Below are positions 7,323 to 14,040 of a DNA stretch of 16,433 nucleotides, in pieces (within the stretch, counting starts at the first letter, position 1; every line of letters begins with the position of its first letter). The DNA is from Leptolinea sp. UBA1437 (GTDB lineage Bacteria > Chloroflexota > Anaerolineae > Anaerolineales > Anaerolineaceae): NCBI GenBank assembly GCA_002329625.1, contig DCTP01000063.1, forward strand, positions 9,328 to 25,760, given 5' to 3'. The notes beneath the pieces were generated by a model. The model ran no database searches. It was not told where the DNA came from and saw only the letters and a list, made by a program, of their open reading frames with translations. The position numbers were made by a program, and so were the translations under genes.

Positions 7323-8885
7323 TCAAATTTTTGGCAAAGATTGATAAATCATGCGAATGGCTTCGGGTATTAGGGAAAGTAAGTCGTCCGCGGACATGGA
7401 ATAAGGCTGACCGATTTGTCGAAAAGCAATTTGAGCTGCCGTTGCATGAACCCACACCCCGAGACAAGACGCCTCAAACGGAAGTGATCCTTGAGCTAAG
7501 AATCCACCGATCAACCCCGATAGAATATCTCCACTGCCTGCTTTCGCTAAGATTGAATTGGCATAAGGCATTACAGCGGTATAGCCGTCCGGCGAAGCGA
7601 TCACAGTGAATGCACCTTTTAGAACAATAACGGTTTTCCATTCTTTGGATTTTTGTTCGGCAATTTGAATTCTGTTCGTCTTAATTTCATCGACGGTCAT
7701 ATTACATAATCGAGCCATTTCCCCTTCGTGAGGAGTAATAACAAAACAATCGGGAATATTCTTTTGCCAATCGGGGATATGGGAAAGAGCATTCAACCCG
7801 TCAGCATCCATTAATAATGGTACCGGATTTGCTTTCCATAAAATCAGAATGCGATGAACAAGGTCGAATACCTTGGGAGATTGTCCCAACCCGGGACCGA
7901 TGACCAACGAGCCTTTTTTCTTCGACATATCACGGATTGAATGTAAAGCGATTTCGATCCCTTCATCGGAGTTAAAATTAGCCGGTTGCCAGATCGCCTG
8001 AGAAAAAATACCGGCATTCAGATTTCTTATAATCTCCGGGGCAACCATATTAACATAACCACAGCCGGCTTTGAATGCAGCGATCCCGGAAAGTTTGGGA
8101 GCTCCGATATATTTTTCTGATCCGCCGACAATCGTCACGGTACCGAATGTGCTTTTATTTCCGTCTTCGGGTCTGATCGGCAGAAACGTACGGACGACTT
8201 CCGAGTCCAATACCGTGCGATGAATTGTTTGATAAACCGCTAGATCCTGAGGTAAATCAAGGGATATTGTTTCAAGCTCCCCCACGAGGAGATTCGCCGG
8301 CGGTAAAACCTCACCTATTTTAACGGCTTCGATGCAGATCGTGCGATTCGCACGAATACAATCGGGATCAATTTTTCCGGTATCGCAATCCATGCCGGAT
8401 GGACAATCAATTGCATAAAGTAGAGATAGATTCTTACGTTGATTTATTTTTTGAAAAATAGGACGAAAAGCTTCTCCCAAAGGAAGATGAAAGCCAATTC
8501 CGTAAATTCCGTCTAAGATAATCGAACTTTGCTTTAACCAGTTATCAAGTTGACTCTCTTCCGTATCGTTTTCATAATCAACGGCTTTTCCCGATACATT
8601 AAGAAAATCTTTGAGATAACGATCTTCTGTTTCTCTTTTTGAGAGCAACCAAGCAAAGGTTTCCCAACCTTTTTGAGCCAAATATGTTAATATCGCCAGG
8701 GTGTCGCTGCCGTTGTTTCCTTTCCCGATCAGCCCTAAAACCATCTTGTTTTTATCGGAACAATCGGAATCTAAAATATTCGCAATTTTTAATCCGACGG
8801 TTTGGATCATATGATCAGATGATATACCGGCACCAAACGCTTGGTTTTCAATTTGGCGCATTTCTGAAACTGATACTAATCTCAT
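7323..8885 (-). CDS. nnr: Bifunctional NAD(P)H-hydrate epimerase / ADP-dependent NAD(P)H-hydrate dehydratase
   Basis: This repair enzyme removes damaged NAD(P)HX: the N-terminal YjeF_N domain epimerises R and S forms, and the C-terminal ribokinase-like domain dehydrates the S form with ADP or ATP. N-terminal part (about 1-215): nucleotide loop GKGNNGSDTL (54-63), D125 in ILDGIYGIGF, AIDCPSG (158-164). C-terminal part (about 225-520): NKSTFGTVTIVGGS, GPGLG (330-334), DADGLNAL (360-367), TPHEGE (384-389) and AKAGSGDILSG (447-457), whose Asp is catalytic. The length of 520 residues is normal for the fusion. The loop differs from the common GNNGGDG by two changes (Ser60, Thr62), so epimerase activity is likely but not certain. 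The ATG has a GAGG ribosome site. It is divergent from the gene at 8980 and stands as its own unit or leads into tdk. Confidence 0.95.
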   Translation of the reverse strand: MRLVSVSEMRQIENQAFGAGISSDHMIQTVGLKIANILDSDCSDKNKMVLGLIGKGNNGSDTLAILTYLAQKGWETFAWLLSKRETEDRYLKDFLNVSGKAVDYENDTEESQLDNWLKQSSIILDGIYGIGFHLPLGEAFRPIFQKINQRKNLSLLYAIDCPSGMDCDTGKIDPDCIRANRTICIEAVKIGEVLPPANLLVGELETISLDLPQDLAVYQTIHRTVLDSEVVRTFLPIRPEDGNKSTFGTVTIVGGSEKYIGAPKLSGIAAFKAGCGYVNMVAPEIIRNLNAGIFSQAIWQPANFNSDEGIEIALHSIRDMSKKKGSLVIGPGLGQSPKVFDLVHRILILWKANPVPLLMDADGLNALSHIPDWQKNIPDCFVITPHEGEMARLCNMTVDEIKTNRIQIAEQKSKEWKTVIVLKGAFTVIASPDGYTAVMPYANSILAKAGSGDILSGLIGGFLAQGSLPFEASCLGVWVHATAAQIAFRQIGQPYSMSADDLLSLIPEAIRMIYQSLPKI

Positions 8886-8967
8886 GGCATCCTCGCAAAA
8901 TCGATTTCTATAAAATGACCGGTCCGATTCTTAATTGAACGTCTCTTTATTCTAATTCGTTAAAAGG

Positions 8968-8973
8968 TAAAAT
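8968..8973 (+). promoter_or_regulatory. Possible -10 element before the 8980 gene
   Basis: TAAAAT ends six bases before the ATG at 8980, the same spacing seen before the genes at 2161 and 13429. No good -35 lies 16-18 bases upstream. The overlapping AAAAGG (8962-8967) could instead be a distant ribosome site, which would make this a chance match. Confidence 0.25.
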
Positions 8974-8979
8974 ACAGGA

Positions 8980-10527
8980 ATGAAGCGTTTTATTTTCTTT
9001 TCCGTCTTTGTCGCCGGCTTTTCTTCTATGGCTATTGAAATGACAGCTTCCCGAATGATCGGGAATATTTTCAGTTCCGCAAATCTAATTTGGGCATGCG
9101 TGATCGGCTCAATTATGATTTACATGGCAATAGGGAATTGGTTGGGGGGTATTTTTTCAGATAAATATCCAGATCTTTTTCACTATTTGATATTAATTTT
9201 TATTTCGGGGGTTTTTTGTTGCCTAATCCCGCTCTTTTCAAGACCTCTCTTATTAAAAGGGGCTCAGGCAATGGATCAGATGACACTTCGTTGGGTCCTT
9301 ATTCTTTTTCTAATTCTTCTTCTGATCCTTTTTATCCCGATGACACTATTGGGAATGATTATCCCTTTTGCGATTAAATTGTTGAATACTTGCTATCCGT
9401 TCTGTGGTAAAGTAAACGGCCAATTACTCGCTGTCTCTACAGTGGGGTCGTTCATCGGAACGATGTTTCCGTCGTTTATTTTGATCCCATCTGTCGGAAC
9501 CAACAGAACTTTCTTTGTCATCGGCTTCTTGTTATTGCTAGCCGGAGCGATCGGTCAATTTAGGAAAATAGGATCCGATAAAAAAGCGGAAAAACTTATG
9601 ATCTTTTGTATTTTTTTGCCGATTTTATTATTTTTTCTGTTTCCTTCAAAAATAAAACAAACAAAAGGTCAGATTTATGAAAAGGAATCAGTCTATAATT
9701 ATATTGAGGTTGTTGAAAATTCCGGATATACCATATTGAGATTAAATGACGGACAAGGAATCCAAAGCATTTATCATCCGATGATCGATAATTATTATGG
9801 ACCATGGGAACAGATTTTAACCGCGCCCTTTTTTCAACCCGCTCCGATCGATCTGGGAAATATTCGAAGAGCTGCGATACTGGGAAATGCCGGCGGTACT
9901 TCTGCTAAGCAGCTTCTGAAAGTCTTTCCTGATGTAATTGTGGATGGATTTGAAATTGATCCCGAAATAACCAAAGTCGCGAAAGAATTTTTTGATCTGC
10001 CTTCGGAACGAATAAATATTATTTCAACGGACGGAAGAATCGGGCTGCAAAACAGTGATGATCAGTATGATATTATCATGGTGGATGCTTATCAATCTCC
10101 ATATATTTCAGTCAATATGTGTACACAGGAATTCTTTCAAATTGTTTCCGAAAAGCTCAATCCGGAGGGCGTTTTAGTAATGAATATCGGAATCTCTGAC
10201 GATGATCGAATTTTGCTCGGGGCTATTAGCGAAACGGTTAACCGAATATTCCCGCAAATATTTATAGTGGATATTCCGAATTCATACAATTCTGTTTTAT
10301 TTGCGATGAAAAAAGGCGGCTCGATTCAGAATTTGCAAAATAATTACGATTTATTATCTGGTTTGAAAAATGTGCCTGCTCTACTAACAGAAACATTATC
10401 CTTTGCGATCGGGAATATCGGAGAATTGCCTGAAAAAAGAGGATTGGTTTTCACAGATGATAAAGCGCCCGTTGAGGCAATCACCAATCAAACAATTCTC
10501 CGGACATTTTTTAAACGAAACGAATAA
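8980..10527 (+). CDS. Fused membrane / spermidine-synthase-like protein
   Basis: The 515-residue protein has about seven hydrophobic segments in residues 1-222, then a soluble Rossmann domain similar to spermidine synthases. The membrane part shows the family block GKVNGQLLAVSTVGSFIGT followed by LIPSVGTNRTF (about 143-178). The soluble part has the SAM or dcSAM pocket: LGNAGGTSA (301-309), acidic GFEIDPEI (323-330), STDGRIGL (349-356) and YDIIMVDAYQ (363-372). The glycine loop is GNAGGT rather than the GGGDGG of true SpeE. The aspartate that handles the amine in SpeE is not obvious, so polyamine synthesis should not be assumed. This fused family is common in many bacteria and its substrate is generally unknown. 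It shares an operon with the DUF1461 gene 21 bases downstream and is divergent from nnr. Confidence 0.85.
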   Translation: MKRFIFFSVFVAGFSSMAIEMTASRMIGNIFSSANLIWACVIGSIMIYMAIGNWLGGIFSDKYPDLFHYLILIFISGVFCCLIPLFSRPLLLKGAQAMDQMTLRWVLILFLILLLILFIPMTLLGMIIPFAIKLLNTCYPFCGKVNGQLLAVSTVGSFIGTMFPSFILIPSVGTNRTFFVIGFLLLLAGAIGQFRKIGSDKKAEKLMIFCIFLPILLFFLFPSKIKQTKGQIYEKESVYNYIEVVENSGYTILRLNDGQGIQSIYHPMIDNYYGPWEQILTAPFFQPAPIDLGNIRRAAILGNAGGTSAKQLLKVFPDVIVDGFEIDPEITKVAKEFFDLPSERINIISTDGRIGLQNSDDQYDIIMVDAYQSPYISVNMCTQEFFQIVSEKLNPEGVLVMNIGISDDDRILLGAISETVNRIFPQIFIVDIPNSYNSVLFAMKKGGSIQNLQNNYDLLSGLKNVPALLTETLSFAIGNIGELPEKRGLVFTDDKAPVEAITNQTILRTFFKRNE

Positions 10528-10548
10528 AAAAAGAGATTATCGACCTTT

Positions 10549-11250
10549 ATGAAAATCATAATAAAAAGCTTTCATGTTTTCCTTTCCATTACCTTACCGT
10601 TTGTAATATTAATGTTCTCTGTTGTTATTCTTTTTAAGCCTTGGTTCCTGGTATTTGAATATCGAAAAACGAATTTCCCGCCGGATCCTTATGGTTTTTC
10701 AATCGAAGAACGATTAGATTATGGAATTCAATCTGTTCAATATATCGTTAATAATCGATCCGATGATTTTCTGGCGAACATAACATTCAAGAACAGTAAC
10801 ACTCCGATTTATAAGTCACAAGAAATTTCTCATATGTCCGATGTCAAAAATGTCTATCGTACAGCCAGATTGATTTGGGAAGCACTGTTAATTCTTTACT
10901 TGATCCTATTTCTGGTATCTTGGAAACATCCTGCGCAATTATTGTCTTTTTTGAAACATTTTATTATCGGGAACTTGTTTTCGATCTTACTCTTAGTTGC
11001 GGTACTTCTTTTAGTAGTTTTGGCATTTGATCCTTTGTTTGAAGCTTTTCATTCTCTGTTTTTCAAAGAAGGAAGCTGGCTCTTTTACCAAGATGATACA
11101 TTAATTCGTTTATTCCCCGAAAAATTGTGGGTTGATGCGTTTCTAATTGCCGGAGGACTTTCATTTATCTTCTCTGTTGCTTTTTTCTTTATAGGAAGAA
11201 ATGCTTATAGGCGGATATCAATAAATAGCAGAAATGGACGTCCGATATAA
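10549..11250 (+). CDS. DUF1461 / TIGR01906 membrane protein, Lit-like (putative lipoprotein intramolecular transacylase)
   Basis: The 233-residue protein has four predicted membrane spans (about 10-32, 108-124, 138-161, 196-216) and an outside loop. Family-typical blocks are YGFSIEERLDY (48-58), the region EISHMSDVKNVY with His95 and Asp98, FHSLFF (167-172) and LIRLFPEKLW (185-194). I recognise these as DUF1461 (TIGR01906). One studied branch of this family, Lit of Firmicutes, moves an acyl chain within bacterial lipoproteins to make the lyso form and uses a conserved extracytoplasmic histidine; His95 is the natural candidate. Whether this homologue has that activity is inference. It follows the spermidine-synthase-like gene by 21 bases with only an A-rich weak ribosome site, and ends just before a strong terminator. 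Confidence 0.75.
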   Translation: MKIIIKSFHVFLSITLPFVILMFSVVILFKPWFLVFEYRKTNFPPDPYGFSIEERLDYGIQSVQYIVNNRSDDFLANITFKNSNTPIYKSQEISHMSDVKNVYRTARLIWEALLILYLILFLVSWKHPAQLLSFLKHFIIGNLFSILLLVAVLLLVVLAFDPLFEAFHSLFFKEGSWLFYQDDTLIRLFPEKLWVDAFLIAGGLSFIFSVAFFFIGRNAYRRISINSRNGRPI

Positions 11251-11256
11251 ATCTAT

Positions 11257-11312
11257 AAAGAACAGCACCGAAAGATAAAACCTTCGGTGCTGTTCTTTGT
11301 AGTATTTTTTTT
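11257..11312 (+). terminator. Rho-independent terminator of the 8980-11250 operon
   Basis: A perfect 16-bp stem (11257-11272 pairing with 11283-11298, AAAGAACAGCACCGAA in the left arm) closes a 10-base loop. After a six-base gap, eight consecutive T follow (11305-11312). The T run favours the plus direction. On the minus strand the same hairpin is followed by a less uniform AT-rich tail, so it may also stop the ferredoxin operon, which ends at 11315. Confidence 0.9.
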
Positions 11313-11314
11313 AT

Positions 11315-11503
11315 TTATTCAAGACTAATTGCACTGACAGGGCAATTATCAGCGGCTTCCTTAGCGCTTGATTCAAATTCCGAAGGAATTTCTTCTTCTT
11401 TAGCCTCTGCAACTCCTTCTGCAGTCATATGAAATACTTCAGGGCAGGTATCGGAACAGAGACCGCAGCCGATACAGACTGATTGATCAACTTTTGCTTT
11501 CAT
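11315..11503 (-). CDS. Small single-cluster [4Fe-4S] ferredoxin
   Basis: A 62-residue electron carrier of the Thermotoga/Pyrococcus type. CIGCGLCSDTCP gives C10, C13 and C16, and the distal CPVSAISL gives C54, together the four ligands of one [4Fe-4S] cluster. C20 remains in the position that forms a disulfide in some relatives. Its usual partner is replaced by serine (SSAKEAADNCP region), so no disulfide is expected. The middle is acidic (KEEEIPSEFE), as is usual for docking to partner enzymes. The ribosome site AAAGGAG lies inside the 3' end of the cupin gene, whose stop is one base away, so translation is coupled. It is the last gene of the redox cassette. Confidence 0.95.
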   Translation of the reverse strand: MKAKVDQSVCIGCGLCSDTCPEVFHMTAEGVAEAKEEEIPSEFESSAKEAADNCPVSAISLE

Positions 11504-11504
11504 T

Positions 11505-11858
11505 TTATTCTCCTTTGTTTTGGGGTGGAAAAACTACGATTAAGAACATTTTAAATCGCTTTAAGCCGTAAACCGCATGCGGATGTCCGGCAGGCATTAA
11601 AATGGAATCTCCTGCTTTTAGATCAAAATTCTCTCCATCAATTGTAATTTGACCTTCACCGTCCAACGCCAAGACCAACGCATCGCCGCTTGATTCATGA
11701 GTACTGATTTCTTCTCCTTCATCAAAAGCGAATAATGTTAAACTAACTGATTCGTTTTGTGCGAGTGTTTTACTTACAATTTGACCAGGTAAATAACTGA
11801 CTTGATCTGCGAACTTGAAAACCTGCGCAAATTCAAGATTTTTGATAAATTGGTTCAT
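11505..11858 (-). CDS. Single-domain cupin protein
   Basis: A 117-residue small beta-barrel protein of the RmlC-like cupin fold. Cupin motif 1 is recognisable in GEEISTHESSGDALVLALDGEG (residues 48-69; His54 and the G-D-A-L turn). Motif 2 is LKAGDSILMPAGHPHAV (80-96; His92 and His94). Likely metal ligands are His54 and one or both of His92 and His94; the classical HxH pair of motif 1 is reduced to one histidine. Its enzymatic role is unknown; members of this type occur beside Crp/Fnr regulators and ferredoxins in anaerobes. The ATG at 11858 has GGAAAAAGGA upstream; an ATG four bases further upstream is out of frame. It sits 18 bases after the dicluster protein and one base before the ferredoxin gene. 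Confidence 0.88.
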   Translation of the reverse strand: MNQFIKNLEFAQVFKFADQVSYLPGQIVSKTLAQNESVSLTLFAFDEGEEISTHESSGDALVLALDGEGQITIDGENFDLKAGDSILMPAGHPHAVYGLKRFKMFLIVVFPPQNKGE

Positions 11859-11876
11859 ACATTTTCCTTTTTCCTA

Positions 11877-12584
11877 TTATTCTTCAATAATACTTCCATC
11901 AGTTGAAATAACGATAACCTGCCATGGAATCATTTTCCCACAATCAGACAGTGCCTGAATCGCCGCATTTTCGATCCCTTTACAACACGGTACTTCCATT
12001 CGAACAATTTTCACACTTTTTATCGAATTATTTCGTAAAATATCTGTTAATTTTTTACTATAATCTTCTTGATCTAATTTCGGACAGCCGATCAGAGTCA
12101 CATGTTTCTTAATGAAATCTCGATGAAAGTTATTGTAGGCAAAAGCGGTACAATCAGCCGCTATCAATAAATTACAGTTATCAAAAAAAGGCGCATTTAC
12201 GGGAACCAATTTCAACTGAACCGGCCATTGCATTAATTCACTGGTTTGTGATTCCCGACTTAACTCAATGATCGGATTTGATGTATTTCGTCGCAATGTC
12301 TTTGCTTGCTTTCCCGGACAACCGCTTGGCACATTCGTCATATTGTTCACTGTCGCTTGATGACTTACCGCTTCTTTATCAAAAGGAATCGCTTCTCTTT
12401 CAATGATTGTAATCGCATTTGCCGGACAAACTGGCAGGCAATTTCCGAGCCCGTCACAATAATCATCACGAATTAATTTTGCTTTTCCGTTGATCATTTG
12501 AATGGCGTTTTCCCGGCAAGCTTCGGCGCATAACCCGCATCCTGTGCATTTTTCTTCATCGATTTCCACCATTTTTCGTATCAT
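11877..12584 (-). CDS. Ferredoxin-type iron-sulfur protein with cysteine-rich C-terminal domain
   Basis: A 235-residue protein. The N-terminus is a two-motif ferredoxin: C13, C16, C19, C23 (CTGCGLCAEAC), then C43, C49, C53 in CDGLGNCLPVCP. The second motif lacks the cysteine expected at position 46 (Leu), so that cluster is three-Cys or atypical. The C-terminal part (about 120-235) holds further regularly placed cysteines: IAADCTAFAY (C145), LIGCPKLD (C167) and MEVPCCKGI (C200, C201). These are blocks I associate with an uncharacterised anaerobe family, not with a named enzyme. A central SGCPG (87-91) adds another. It could carry electrons or bind a further metal centre. The ATG has GAGG upstream. 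It is the first gene of the cassette, divergent from the Crp/Fnr regulator, which probably controls it. Confidence 0.85.
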   Translation of the reverse strand: MIRKMVEIDEEKCTGCGLCAEACRENAIQMINGKAKLIRDDYCDGLGNCLPVCPANAITIIEREAIPFDKEAVSHQATVNNMTNVPSGCPGKQAKTLRRNTSNPIIELSRESQTSELMQWPVQLKLVPVNAPFFDNCNLLIAADCTAFAYNNFHRDFIKKHVTLIGCPKLDQEDYSKKLTDILRNNSIKSVKIVRMEVPCCKGIENAAIQALSDCGKMIPWQVIVISTDGSIIEE

Positions 12585-12626
12585 ATATTTGCCTCATATG
12601 GCTGTTTTATTTTCTGATCATATTGT

Positions 12627-12656
12627 AATATACTGAATCAAAAAAATCGTTGTAAA
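12627..12656 (-). promoter_or_regulatory. Putative promoter of the redox cassette
   Basis: On the minus strand TTTACA (12656-12651) and TATATT (12632-12627) are separated by 18 bases, with the start codon at 12584. The -35 lies inside a 14-bp inverted repeat, which suggests repression or control by a bound dimer. Confidence 0.45.
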
Positions 12657-12662
12657 AACAAC
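12649..12662. promoter_or_regulatory. Inverted repeat GTTGT-AAAA-ACAAC, candidate operator
   Basis: Five-base arms are separated by four A, centred about 20 bases before the Crp/Fnr start codon and overlapping the -35 of the divergent promoter. Size and spacing suit a Crp/Fnr-family dimer. It is not the Fnr consensus TTGAT-N4-ATCAA. Autoregulation plus control of the redox cassette is inference. Confidence 0.4.
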
Positions 12663-12674
12663 AAAAAGGAACTT

Positions 12675-13373
12675 ATGAAATCTTACGATCCGTTACTACT
12701 GCAAATGCCGCTCTTTTATAACTTTTCCCCCAAAGATTTGGATTCGTTACGAAGCTGCTTATCGTTTCGTGTCAGGAAATATCTGAAAGGGGAAGCGATT
12801 TTTTTGGAAGATGATGAAATCTCGCGGTTGGGAATCATTCTGAACGGGAGCGTTATGATTGCCAAGGAGGATATTTCGGGAAATCGCAATATTATTTCAA
12901 CCTTTTCAGCCGGAAATCTGTTCGGAGAAGCTTTTGCATTTTCAAAACAGAAACGGATTACGGTTTCTGTTTTTTCCGAATCGGACTCCGAAATTCTGTT
13001 TTTAGATGCTGAACATTTATTGACATTATGTAAAGAACTGTGTCCATTCCATTCTCAATTGATCCGTAATTTGATGAATGAATTTGCGGAGAAAACAATT
13101 CTATTAAACGAAAAAATCGATTTGTTATCTCAAAAAACGATTCAAGACAAAGTGCTGGCATTTCTTTTCAGCGAAGCAAAGCGACAGGGCAGCCGCTCCG
13201 TACAAATTCCCTTTAATCGTCAGCAACTTGCCGATTATCTGTTTGTTGATCGCAGCGCTCTTTCCGCCGAATTAAGTCGTATGCAAAAAAAAGGAATTTT
13301 GGAATATCATAAAAATAAATTCGTCCTTAAAACGATAGCCCATTTGGATGACAATCCTTCTTTCAATTTGTAA
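12675..13373 (+). CDS. Crp/Fnr-family transcriptional regulator
   Basis: A 232-residue regulator. Residues about 12-120 form the cyclic-nucleotide-binding-like beta barrel (typical LGIILNGSVMIAKED and SAGNLFGEAFAF blocks). A dimer helix spans about 125-155, and a winged helix-turn-helix lies at about 178-218 (IPFNRQQLADYLFVDRSALS, then ELSRM). The barrel has no arginine/serine pattern of a clear cAMP pocket. The N-terminal cysteine cluster of Fnr is absent; the cysteines seen (28, 119, 123) do not form that motif. Its signal is therefore unknown; haem-based or redox sensing is possible. The ATG has AAAAAGGA seven bases upstream. It is divergent from the ferredoxin/cupin cassette with a shared 90-base control region. 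No terminator is visible before the next gene at 13429. Confidence 0.92.
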   Translation: MKSYDPLLLQMPLFYNFSPKDLDSLRSCLSFRVRKYLKGEAIFLEDDEISRLGIILNGSVMIAKEDISGNRNIISTFSAGNLFGEAFAFSKQKRITVSVFSESDSEILFLDAEHLLTLCKELCPFHSQLIRNLMNEFAEKTILLNEKIDLLSQKTIQDKVLAFLFSEAKRQGSRSVQIPFNRQQLADYLFVDRSALSAELSRMQKKGILEYHKNKFVLKTIAHLDDNPSFNL

Positions 13374-13393
13374 AAACAAGATTGATTGATTCC

Positions 13394-13421
13394 TTGACAT
13401 ATAGAATATTTGTTCTATAAT
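13394..13421 (+). promoter_or_regulatory. Consensus sigma-70 promoter of the RecA-like/PolB-like operon
   Basis: TTGACA (13394-13399) and TATAAT (13416-13421) are both perfect hexamers with 16-base spacing. The ATG lies seven bases after the -10, so the transcript is expected to be leaderless. Such a strong promoter would need a repressor, and a palindrome fills the spacer. Confidence 0.85.
13400..13419. promoter_or_regulatory. Palindromic operator, LexA (SOS) box-like
   Basis: A 20-bp inverted repeat with only two mismatched pairs. Its core AGAATATTTGTTCT (13403-13416) reads GAAT-N4-GTTC, one base off the GAAC-N4-GTTC pattern of Bacillus/actinobacterial LexA boxes. It occupies the whole spacer and overlaps the first bases of the -10, an ideal repressor position. 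LexA identity is inference supported by the repair-type genes behind it. Confidence 0.65.
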
Positions 13422-13428
13422 CAGAAAT

Positions 13429-14019
13429 ATGGAACAAAAACTTTCTTTTTGCACACCTGAAATTCTGATTCGGAATATGCGGTCTCCGCTTCCTTATGGG
13501 TTGACGGTTATTCAAGGGCCTCATGCCGCCAGCGGGCTTTTACTGCAAATTTGCGCAAAGCTCGCATTGAGAGGTCCTGTGCGGATTTTAGACTGCGGGA
13601 ATCGCAGCGATATGTATCAGGTTGCCAGAGAATTACGTCCGTTGACACGTGATCCGGCAACCGCTATGCAGCGAATCCACTTGTCTCGAGCTTTTACCTG
13701 CTATCAAGCGGAAGCTTTGCTGGGTCAGAACCGCGGACAATCTCAAACGCCGATTCTGATCTTTGATTTATTGGCAACATACTTAGACGAAAGCGTTTCC
13801 AAACAGGAAGCCGAACGGTTATTTGATGACACGTTGGATCATCTGCAAAAAATGAGCCGAAAAAACCCGGTATTGGTTGGGATTCGACCGTTGCCGGCGA
13901 TTGCTCTTGACCGCAGCAATTTACCGTTGCGACTGCAAAAAGCCGCGGATGAATCTTTTCAGCTTATGGAGATATCACAGAAAGCGGAAACAAATGATGA
14001 TCAACTGTCGTTGTTTTGA
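13429..14019 (+). CDS. RecA-fold protein with degenerate Walker A and C-terminal beta-clamp-binding motif
   Basis: This 196-residue protein resembles RecA/KaiC-type P-loop ATPases: beta strand GLTVIQGP, a helix LLLQICAKLAL, then VRILDCGNRSDMY, RAFTCYQAEALL (88-98) and a Walker B-like ILIFD (109-113). The P-loop reads GPHAASGLL (30-38) where active proteins have GPxxxxGK(S/T): the lysine and threonine are lost, so ATP binding is doubtful. The extreme C-terminus is QLSLF (192-196), matching the consensus beta sliding clamp peptide QL(S/D)LF. It may tether a complex to the replication clamp. Its context with a LexA-like operator and a PolB homologue recalls ImuA of the ImuA/ImuB/DnaE2 mutasome, though I do not claim orthology. 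It is first in the operon and probably leaderless, as no Shine-Dalgarno is present. Confidence 0.8.
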   Translation: MEQKLSFCTPEILIRNMRSPLPYGLTVIQGPHAASGLLLQICAKLALRGPVRILDCGNRSDMYQVARELRPLTRDPATAMQRIHLSRAFTCYQAEALLGQNRGQSQTPILIFDLLATYLDESVSKQEAERLFDDTLDHLQKMSRKNPVLVGIRPLPAIALDRSNLPLRLQKAADESFQLMEISQKAETNDDQLSLF

Positions 14020-14040
14020 AACAGCGGAAGGAGCGATTTT

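Noticed and set aside
8980..10527. A genuine spermidine synthase (SpeE).
   Set aside because: The glycine-rich loop and amine-binding residues differ from SpeE and a multi-span membrane domain is fused; only the fold can be claimed.
12675..13373. The regulator as a true oxygen-sensing Fnr with an iron-sulfur cluster.
   Set aside because: The N-terminal Cys cluster is absent; the cysteines present do not make that motif.
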